Assembly: GCA_947165745.1 (NCBI GenBank)
Contig: CAMVBO010000025.1
Coordinates: 1-10,875, forward strand
Direction: 5' to 3'
From: an uncultured Clostridia bacterium
GTDB lineage: Bacteria; Bacillota_A; Clostridia; Christensenellales; Aristaeellaceae
DNA: 10,875 bases
Shown here: positions 5,560 through 10,875 of the stretch, in pieces
Position numbering within the stretch: position 1 is the first letter of the stretch
Layout of the letters: each line of letters starts with the position of its first letter
Made by a program: the position numbers and the translations under genes
The notes under the pieces: model-generated
The model's input: only the letters and a program-made list of their open reading frames with translations
Told to the model about the DNA's origin: nothing
The model's database searches: none

Positions 5560-6423
5560 ATGGCTGACATCACGGCCATCGTGCTGACGAAAAACGAGGA
5601 AAAGAACCTGCCCGACTGCCTGCGCTCGCTGGAGGGCTTTGCCAGCCGGGTGCTGGTGGTGGACAGCGGCAGCACCGACGCCACCGTTGAGATTGCCCGC
5701 GCCGCCGGGGCGGAAGTGTTCGTGCATCCCTTTGAAAACTATTCCCGACAGTTCAACTGGGCGCTGGACAACGGCGATATAAAAACGGCCTGGTGCCTGC
5801 GCCTGGACGCGGACGAGCGGCTGACCCCGGCGTCCAGGGCGGAGCTGGAGGCGCTGATGGCCGAGCACGCCCACGACGACGTGAACGGCATCGTGATGAT
5901 GGCGTGGCTGTACTTCATGGGCCGAAGGCTCAGCCATGTGAGGCGTATGAAGCGCAAGGTGATGGTGTTCAAGACCGGCATCGGCCGCATCGAGGACCGC
6001 AACATGGACGAGCACACCATCCTGCGCAGCGGCCGGACGGTGGAGGCGAAGGAGCGCTTTCTGCACTACGACTACAAGGACATGAACCACTACATCGCCA
6101 AGCTGAACTGGTACGCCGGGCGCGAGGTGCGGGACTACTTTGCCCACCTGGAGGGCGCGGACCAGGCGGTTCAGCTGGATTCGGTGAACCAGTACAAGCG
6201 CAACAAAAAATTCGGCACGTATTACCGGCTGCCCATGTTCCTGCGCTGCAAGCTGCTGTTCCTTTACACCTATATCCTCCGGGGCGGCTTCCTGGACGGG
6301 AAAGAGGGCTTCCTCTATCACTACATGTACCACTGCTGGTATCGCATGCTGGTGGACGCCAAGATCCTGGAGCACCAGAAGACCGGTGCGGACTTTGAGC
6401 CGCTGGAGTCGCTGAAATCGTAA
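5560..6423 (+). CDS. Glycosyltransferase family 2, WaaE/KdtX-like
   Basis: Transfers a sugar from an activated nucleotide donor to an acceptor, probably at the cytoplasmic face of the membrane. The 287-residue product opens with the GT-A core: ITAIVLTKNEEKNLPDCL (4-21), VLVVDSGSTDATVEIA (31-46), ENYSRQFNWAL (59-69) and the metal-binding acidic motif CLRLDADERLTP (79-90). This pattern is that of WaaE/KdtX-type core-oligosaccharide glucosyltransferases and their Gram-positive relatives. The C-terminal half is basic and aromatic (e.g. YYRLPMFLRCKLLFLYTYILRGGFLDGKEGF at 221-251), typical of peripheral membrane attachment; a clean transmembrane span is not evident. The ATG at 5560 is chosen over an in-frame TTG at 5554 because GGAAGGA at 5547-5553 gives proper 6-nt spacing only to the ATG. 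It is the third sugar-polymer-type gene product encoded in a row after the LCP protein. Donor and acceptor are unknown. Confidence 0.9.
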   Translation: MADITAIVLTKNEEKNLPDCLRSLEGFASRVLVVDSGSTDATVEIARAAGAEVFVHPFENYSRQFNWALDNGDIKTAWCLRLDADERLTPASRAELEALMAEHAHDDVNGIVMMAWLYFMGRRLSHVRRMKRKVMVFKTGIGRIEDRNMDEHTILRSGRTVEAKERFLHYDYKDMNHYIAKLNWYAGREVRDYFAHLEGADQAVQLDSVNQYKRNKKFGTYYRLPMFLRCKLLFLYTYILRGGFLDGKEGFLYHYMYHCWYRMLVDAKILEHQKTGADFEPLESLKS

Positions 6424-6448
6424 AAAGCTGATAAGACAGCCACATTCA

Positions 6449-6471
6449 CGCCTTCCCCGGCGGGGAAGGCG
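6449..6471. repeat. CTTCCCC/GGGGAAG hairpin, copy 2 (before addA)
   Basis: CGCCTTCCCC (6449-6458) and GGGGAAGGCG (6462-6471) form a perfect 10-bp stem with a GGC loop, in the 79-bp spacer between the glycosyltransferase gene and addA. The core is the same as the hairpin at 5512-5528. No T-tract follows, so read-through into addA is expected. Confidence 0.7.
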
Positions 6472-6502
6472 CTCCTGTTCCAGGAAGTGAGGAGGTTTCC
6501 CA

Positions 6503-9500
6503 ATGCCCAACTGGACCGGCGAACAGCTGCGGGCCATCGAAGCGCGCGGCAGCAATATACTTCTCAGCGCGGCGGCAGGCTCCGGCAAGACCACCGTGCT
6601 GGTGGAGCGCGTGCTGCGGCTGATCGCGGACGAGGGCGCCGACGTGGACCGCATGCTGGTGGTCACGTTCACCCGCGCGGCGGCCTCCGACATGCGCGCC
6701 AAGCTGTCCCGCCAGCTGAACGAGCGGGCGGCGGCGGGGGACGAGCGCTGCCGGGAGCATCTTTTAAAGCTGGACGGCGCCGCCATCTCCACGCTGCACG
6801 CCTTCTGCGCGGACTTCCTGCGCGTGAACTTTGAGGCCGCCGGGGTTGACCCGGCCTTCCGCATACTGGACGACGCGGTGAACGCCCGCCTGCTGGACGA
6901 GGCCATGACCCAGGCCATGGAGGAGGCCTATCAGGCTGGGGGCGAGGCGCTGATGTCGCTGGACTACGGGCGCGGCCCGGGCGGCGTGCGCGCGGCGGCG
7001 GAGGAGCTTCTGCGGCGCATGGAGGACCGGCCCGATCCCGAGGCCTGGCTGCGTCAGGCCGCCCGGGTCGATGAGGCCGCCCTGGCCCGCTGGCAGGATG
7101 AGCTGAAGGAGGCCGCCCGCCGGGCCGTTCGCACGGCGCTGGTGCACCTGAACCACGCCCTGTCCCTGCCCGGGTGCCCGACCAACTACGCCGAGGCCAT
7201 CCGGGTGGATATCGGGGCCCTGTCGGAAATACTGACGCTTTCGGATTACGACGATTTATTCCGCGCGATCGAGGGCTACAAGGCCATGTCGGCGGCAAAA
7301 TTCAAGCGGGATCCCGGTGCGGACCCGGAGACGACCGATGCCGTCACGGGCTTAAGAGACGCCGCCAGGCGGGCGCTGGAGGGCATCCAGCTGCGGGATT
7401 TGCCGCTGCTTCAATCCCGGCGGGACGCCGTGGCCCTGGGCGGACAGATCGAGACCCTGTCCGGCATCGCGCTGCGGGCCATGGCGCTCTACGAGGCGGG
7501 CAAGGCGGAGCAGTCCGGCCTGACCTACGGCGACCTGGAGCGCTGCACGCTGCGGGCGTTTCAGAATCCGGACGTGGCCCGGGGCATGAAGGCGCGCTAT
7601 GACTACATCTTCGTGGACGAGTATCAGGACACTTCCGACATGCAGGAGGCGCTGGTGCGCGCCATCTGCCGGAAGGACAACCTGTTCATGGTGGGCGACG
7701 TGAAGCAGTCCATCTACCGCTTTCGCCTGGCCGAGCCCCGGCTGTTCCTGGACAAATACGCGGCTTATGGCCGGGGCGAGGGCGGCCTGCTGTTGCCCCT
7801 GACCCGCAACTTCCGCTCCCGCAAGGGCATACTGGATTTTGTGAACCTGGTGTTTGAGCGCGCCATGACCGGCGGCCCTTCCGAAATCACCTACGACGCC
7901 CTCTCCCGGCTGAACCCCGGCGACCCGGAGGCCGGGGCGGGGGACGGGCCGGACGTGTCTATCCGGCTGATCGACGACGAGGCCGAGCCGGAGGAAAGCG
8001 TGGGCGACGCGGATGGAGAGCTCGCCCAGCTGCGGGGCATGGAGCGGGAAGGCGCGCTGATCGCCGGGGAGATCCGCCGGATGATGGCGGCGGACCCGTC
8101 CCTCAAATACCGGGATTTCGCCATACTCACCCGAAGCAAGACCACGGCCTTCTCCGCCATGATGCCGGTGCTGCTGGGCCAGGGCATTCCCGCTTACGCG
8201 GACGGCCAGGCGGGCTTCTTTGACAGCGTGGAGATCAGCTGGCTCACGTCCATGCTGCGGCTGATCGAAAACGGGCGCAGCGACGTGGAGATGATCGCCA
8301 TGCTGCGTTCCCCGGCGGTGGGCCTGACGGCGGACGAGCTGGCGCAGATCCGCATCGCCAGCCGCAACACCGCCTATGTGGACGCCGCAAGCCGCTATGC
8401 CGAGGCGATGGACGACGCGATCGCCGGGAAGCTGCGGGCGTTCTTTGAACAGCTGAAGGCCTGGCGGTTGAAGTCCGGCAGCGTCAGCCTGGGCGATCTG
8501 GTGCGCCTGGTGCTGGACGAGAGCGGCTTTTATACCTATGCCGGGGCGCTGCCGGGGGGCGGCCAGCGGCAGGCCAACCTGGACCAGTTCGTGGCCAGCG
8601 CGGCGGCCTTTGACGACGAGTTTTCCGGCTCGCTGACCCGCTTCCTGGGCTACACCGAGCACCTGCGCCAGAAGGGCGACGGCGACGCGGCGCACCTTCT
8701 GGGCGAGAACGACAATGTTGTGCGGCTGATGTCCGTGCACAAGAGCAAGGGCCTGGAGTTCAAGGTGGTGTTCGGGGCCCAGCTGGCCAAAAAGTACCGC
8801 GTGGAGAAGAGCAGCGCCCCGCTGTTGACCCACCGGGACCTGGGCGTGGGCATGAGCTGTTTCGACCCCGAATTGCGCACCCGGCGCCTGACCCTGCCCC
8901 AGGCGGCGATCATGGCCCGCCAGCGCCGGGAGGACGCCGCCGAGGAGATGCGCATCCTCTACGTGATGCTGACCCGCGCCCAGCAGAAGCTGATCCTGGT
9001 GGGCACGACGGGCGGCGCGGAAAAGGCGATGAAGCGCTGGCAGGCGCTGGCGGCCGCGCCCTTTGCCGCCGGCAGCCATCTGGATCTGATCATGGCCACC
9101 CGCTGCGCGGCGGAGGCCGAGGGCCTGCCGCTGCGCTCCGAACTGTCGATCATTCCCGCCGGAAACATTCGCGCGGGGGAGGCGAATGGCGCTGGGGAGG
9201 CCTTGCGGCTGTTCGAGGCCATCATGGCCCATCCGGAGGACTATGCCGAGCCGGAGCTGGACCGCCAGCTTTCCTGGCGCTATCCCCGCCCCGAGGACGC
9301 GAAAAAGCCCCTGAAGCTGACGGCTTCGGGGCTGCTCAGGGAGCTGGAGGGGCCGGAGGAGCTGCCTTCGCTGCTGGAGCGGCCCGCGTTCCTCTCGGAG
9401 GACGCCAGGCACATGACCGGCGCGGAGCGGGGCACGGCTTACCACCGGTGTATGCAGCTTTTGGATCTGGATGCGCTGGAAGGCCTTTCGGGCGAGGGGC

Positions 9501-9949
9501 TGACGGACGCCGTCGCGGCGCAGCTGGACGCGCGCGCCAATCGGCGGCTGCTGTCGGACGCCCAGCGGGCGGCGGTGGCCCCCGCGAAGCTGGCCCGTTT
9601 CCTGGAGAGCGACATGGGCCTGCGGCTGCGCGCCGCGAAGGAAGTCAGAAGGGAGTGGCCCTTCAACGTCACGCTGCCGGCCAGAGACGCCCTCACCGAG
9701 GAGGAGGCCGCCCGCTTTGGCGGCGGCGACCTGCTGGTGCAGGGCACCATCGACTGCTGCTTTATTGAGGATGGACAGTGGGTGCTTCTGGACTACAAGA
9801 CCGACAGGACCGACGACATGGACGCCCTGCGCAGGCACTATGAAAAGCAGCTGAAGGTCTATGCCCTCGCCCTGGAGCGCGTCACCGGCATTCCCGTGAA
9901 GCAGCGCGCGCTGTGCCTGCTTTCCGGCGGGGGGATGCTGGAGGTGTGA
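6503..9949 (+). CDS. addA: ATP-dependent helicase-nuclease subunit AddA
   Basis: AddA is the 3'-to-5' helicase and nuclease subunit of AddAB, which resects double-strand breaks for homologous recombination. The 1148-residue protein is slightly shorter than the usual ~1200-1250. UvrD/Rep-type helicase motifs run in order: Q-motif region (WTGEQLRAI), Walker A AAAGSGKT (K29), motif Ia VVTFTRAAASDM, Walker B FVDEYQD (D372, E373), motif III GDVKQSIYRFR (398-408), motif IV TRNFRS (434-439), motif V MSVHKSKGLEF (743-753) and motif VI LYVMLTRAQQ (819-828). The C-terminal RecB-type nuclease is complete: GTAYH (H981), GTID (D1084), LDYKT (D1097, K1099) and Q1116. The start follows AGGAGG (6490-6495) at 7 nt. 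Its usual partner gene addB is not adjacent. No promoter was found in the 79-bp spacer, so it probably depends on transcription from 4265-4293. Confidence 0.96.
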   Translation: MPNWTGEQLRAIEARGSNILLSAAAGSGKTTVLVERVLRLIADEGADVDRMLVVTFTRAAASDMRAKLSRQLNERAAAGDERCREHLLKLDGAAISTLHAFCADFLRVNFEAAGVDPAFRILDDAVNARLLDEAMTQAMEEAYQAGGEALMSLDYGRGPGGVRAAAEELLRRMEDRPDPEAWLRQAARVDEAALARWQDELKEAARRAVRTALVHLNHALSLPGCPTNYAEAIRVDIGALSEILTLSDYDDLFRAIEGYKAMSAAKFKRDPGADPETTDAVTGLRDAARRALEGIQLRDLPLLQSRRDAVALGGQIETLSGIALRAMALYEAGKAEQSGLTYGDLERCTLRAFQNPDVARGMKARYDYIFVDEYQDTSDMQEALVRAICRKDNLFMVGDVKQSIYRFRLAEPRLFLDKYAAYGRGEGGLLLPLTRNFRSRKGILDFVNLVFERAMTGGPSEITYDALSRLNPGDPEAGAGDGPDVSIRLIDDEAEPEESVGDADGELAQLRGMEREGALIAGEIRRMMAADPSLKYRDFAILTRSKTTAFSAMMPVLLGQGIPAYADGQAGFFDSVEISWLTSMLRLIENGRSDVEMIAMLRSPAVGLTADELAQIRIASRNTAYVDAASRYAEAMDDAIAGKLRAFFEQLKAWRLKSGSVSLGDLVRLVLDESGFYTYAGALPGGGQRQANLDQFVASAAAFDDEFSGSLTRFLGYTEHLRQKGDGDAAHLLGENDNVVRLMSVHKSKGLEFKVVFGAQLAKKYRVEKSSAPLLTHRDLGVGMSCFDPELRTRRLTLPQAAIMARQRREDAAEEMRILYVMLTRAQQKLILVGTTGGAEKAMKRWQALAAAPFAAGSHLDLIMATRCAAEAEGLPLRSELSIIPAGNIRAGEANGAGEALRLFEAIMAHPEDYAEPELDRQLSWRYPRPEDAKKPLKLTASGLLRELEGPEELPSLLERPAFLSEDARHMTGAERGTAYHRCMQLLDLDALEGLSGEGLTDAVAAQLDARANRRLLSDAQRAAVAPAKLARFLESDMGLRLRAAKEVRREWPFNVTLPARDALTEEEAARFGGGDLLVQGTIDCCFIEDGQWVLLDYKTDRTDDMDALRRHYEKQLKVYALALERVTGIPVKQRALCLLSGGGMLEV

Positions 9950-10105
9950 TCAAAGCAGAACGATACGGATATGCAAACCGTTCCTCTGTACCAAAATATT
10001 CAGATCCTTCGCTGCGCTCAGGATGACAACGCGCGATACCATGTCATCCTGAGCGCAGCGAAGGATCTGTGCGCTATGCCTGCTGGAGCGTTGCAGACTG
10101 TGCGT
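9950..10105. other. Convergent intergenic spacer between addA and aroQ
   Basis: About 155 bp between the stop codons of addA and aroQ. The left part (9950-10000) is unusually AT-rich for this window. It contains only a weak short stem (ACGG at 9965-9968 with CCGT at 9978-9981) and no classical terminator. The rest is mainly the 28-bp inverted repeat. No gene is visible. Confidence 0.6.
10001..10069. repeat. Perfect 28-bp inverted repeat between convergent addA and aroQ
   Basis: The arms at 10001-10028 and 10042-10069 are exact reverse complements, starting CAGATCCTTCGCTGCG and ending CGCAGCGAAGGATCTG, around a 13-nt loop. They resemble the widespread intergenic family with a TGTCATTCTGAGCG...GAAGAATC core found in many bacterial genomes; this resemblance is from memory. 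No target-site duplication or coding content is visible. It could act as a two-way transcript end for the convergent genes, although neither strand has a T-tract after it. Confidence 0.88.
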
Positions 10106-10537
10106 CTATCCCCTCCCGCACAAATACGCCATCGCCTTGCCATACCCCTCGAAGCCCAGGCCGATGAAGTGGGCCTTGCAGGCCATGCCGGCAAAGGACA
10201 CATGGCGGAAGGCCTCGCGCTGGTTCACATCGCTCAGGTGCACCTCCGCCGCAGGCAGCTGTACCGCCTTCAGCGCGTCCAGGATGGCCACGGACGTATG
10301 GGTATAGGCGGCGGGGTTGATGACGATGCCCTGGGTGCCGTCGGAGTAGGCCGCCTGGATGCGGTCGACGATGGCGCCCTCGTGGTTGGACTGGAAGATC
10401 TCCACCTCGCAGCCCAGCTTCGCGGCTTCGCCCCGGATGTAGCGGCACAGGGCGTCGTAGTCCCTGTCGCCGTAGATGTGCCTCTCCCGGATGCCCAGCA
10501 TGTTCAGGTTTGGGCCGTTAACGACCAGCAGCTTCAT
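10106..10537 (-). CDS. aroQ: 3-dehydroquinate dehydratase, type II
   Basis: Third step of the shikimate pathway: anti-elimination of water from 3-dehydroquinate to 3-dehydroshikimate, in the cytoplasm, as a dodecamer in known members. The 143-residue protein has the standard length. It opens with KLLVVNGPNLNMLGIRERHIYG, carrying the flexible-loop catalytic pair R17 and Y22. It continues with IFQSNHEGAIVDRI (47-60), the substrate-binding NPAAYTHTSVAI (74-85) and the EVHLSD motif with E98 and catalytic H100, followed by QREAFRH. The start at 10535-10537 has AGGGAGG (10544-10550) 6 nt upstream; the longer upstream reading of this frame lies inside aroK and is rejected. The first 20 bases overlap the end of aroK, indicating translational coupling. 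The stop is TAG at 10106-10108. Confidence 0.97.
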   Translation of the reverse strand: MKLLVVNGPNLNMLGIRERHIYGDRDYDALCRYIRGEAAKLGCEVEIFQSNHEGAIVDRIQAAYSDGTQGIVINPAAYTHTSVAILDALKAVQLPAAEVHLSDVNQREAFRHVSFAGMACKAHFIGLGFEGYGKAMAYLCGRG

Positions 10538-10875
10538 AAAAGGCCTCCCTTGCCCGCTCCGCCGCGCCTTCCAGCGCGGCGTTGTTGTCGATGACGGCGT
10601 CCGCCGCCGCGAGATACTTCGGCTGGCGCGCCTTGCGCATTTCCTCCAGCGCCTGGCGGGACGTGGACAGCGGCCGCCCGTCCATGGACAGGGCAGCAAG
10701 GTCCCGCTCAAGCAGCAGCACCGCGCCGTTTTGCCGCATGGCGCGCACGTTGTCCTCCCGCAGCACCGCGCCGCCGCCGGTGGCGACGACCTGCCCCTTT
10801 TCCCGGCACACGTCGGCGATGACCGCGGCCTCCAGCGCCCGGAACGCCGCCTCGCCGTCCTGGGCGAAGATCTCC
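10518..10875 (-). CDS. aroK: Shikimate kinase (C-terminal part; runs off the right edge)
   Basis: Phosphorylates shikimate at the 3-hydroxyl with ATP, two pathway steps after AroQ. The 118 codons upstream of the TAA at 10518-10520 remain open to the window edge. The visible part begins EIFAQDGEAAFRALE, matching the conserved I-F...GE..FR..E shikimate-binding segment. It continues with VVATGGGAVLRE (the GGG substrate-binding motif), the lid arginine region DGRPL, and KARQPKYLAAADAVIDNN with the conserved R-x-x-x-Y adenine-side motif. The P-loop (GxxGxGKS/T) and SDxxI lie beyond the edge; about 50-60 residues are missing. The aroQ start codon lies inside its last codons. Confidence 0.94.
   Translation of the reverse strand, partial: EIFAQDGEAAFRALEAAVIADVCREKGQVVATGGGAVLREDNVRAMRQNGAVLLLERDLAALSMDGRPLSTSRQALEEMRKARQPKYLAAADAVIDNNAALEGAAERAREAFYEAAGR

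Noticed and set aside
4249..6918. Long minus-strand open frames opposite the ATP-grasp, glycosyltransferase and addA genes
   Set aside because: Composition and overlap mark them as shadows; they run across the strong terminator and promoter of the plus-strand genes.
7352..9838. 828-codon open frame on the minus strand, antisense to addA
   Set aside because: It lies wholly opposite addA, is low-complexity (His, Gln, Val, Gly rich) and has no recognisable motif. Such long antisense frames are expected in GC-rich genes.
10001..10069. CRISPR repeat pair or transposon end
   Set aside because: The two copies are inverted, not direct, with only a 13-nt loop, and there is no transposase or target-site duplication.
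10538..10711. Longer N-terminus for the aroQ frame
   Set aside because: It lies within the aroK coding sequence and adds about 58 residues not found in type II dehydroquinases, which begin at the KLLVVNGPN segment.

Overview
This is a GC-rich (roughly two-thirds G+C by eye) bacterial chromosomal window. Housekeeping and cell-envelope genes are packed tightly on both strands. The sigma-A/sigma-70-type promoters with 17-bp spacers, strong AGGAGG-type Shine-Dalgarno sites, adjacent greA-lysS, an LCP wall-polymer ligase and an AddA-type (rather than RecB/C/D) helicase-nuclease point to a high-GC member of Bacillota, probably an uncultured Clostridia-type organism. This is inference; no taxonomic marker gene is present.

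Layout. (1) Minus strand, 1-1382: greA followed by lysS, cut by the window edge just after the start of class II motif 2. They form a probable operon driven by a promoter with both hexamers at consensus (1499-1527). Its ~110-nt leader opens with a hairpin that also looks like a weak attenuator. (2) Divergent intergenic region, 1383-1745: two further inverted repeats and the promoter of the rightward gene. (3) Plus strand, 1746-4206: an LCP (LytR-CpsA-Psr) protein starting at TTG, then, 25 bp on, a sugar-transfer-associated ATP-grasp protein. The pair ends in a strong intrinsic terminator at 4217-4255. (4) Plus strand, 4312-9949: a new extended -10 promoter, a second, unrelated-looking ATP-grasp ligase, a WaaE/KdtX-like family 2 glycosyltransferase and a complete addA. 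The two spacers inside this run carry the same CTTCCCC/GGGGAAG hairpin. (5) Convergent spacer, 9950-10105: a perfect 28-bp inverted repeat. (6) Minus strand, 10106-10875: aroQ (type II dehydroquinase), overlapped by the 3' end of aroK (shikimate kinase), which is cut by the right edge.

How the genes fit together. The four genes from 1746 to 6423 look like a small envelope-glycopolymer module: a glycosyltransferase to build, two different ATP-grasp enzymes that could attach an amino-acid or other carboxylate decoration, and an LCP enzyme to transfer finished polymer from its lipid carrier to peptidoglycan. The exact polymer and substrates cannot be read from the sequence. The remaining genes are core functions: transcript-cleavage factor, lysine tRNA charging, double-strand-break end processing, and the shikimate pathway.

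The least explained parts are the two-ATP-grasp module, the greA leader, the paired hairpins next to translation start sites, and addA without an adjacent addB. No mobile element, CRISPR array, tRNA or rRNA was seen.
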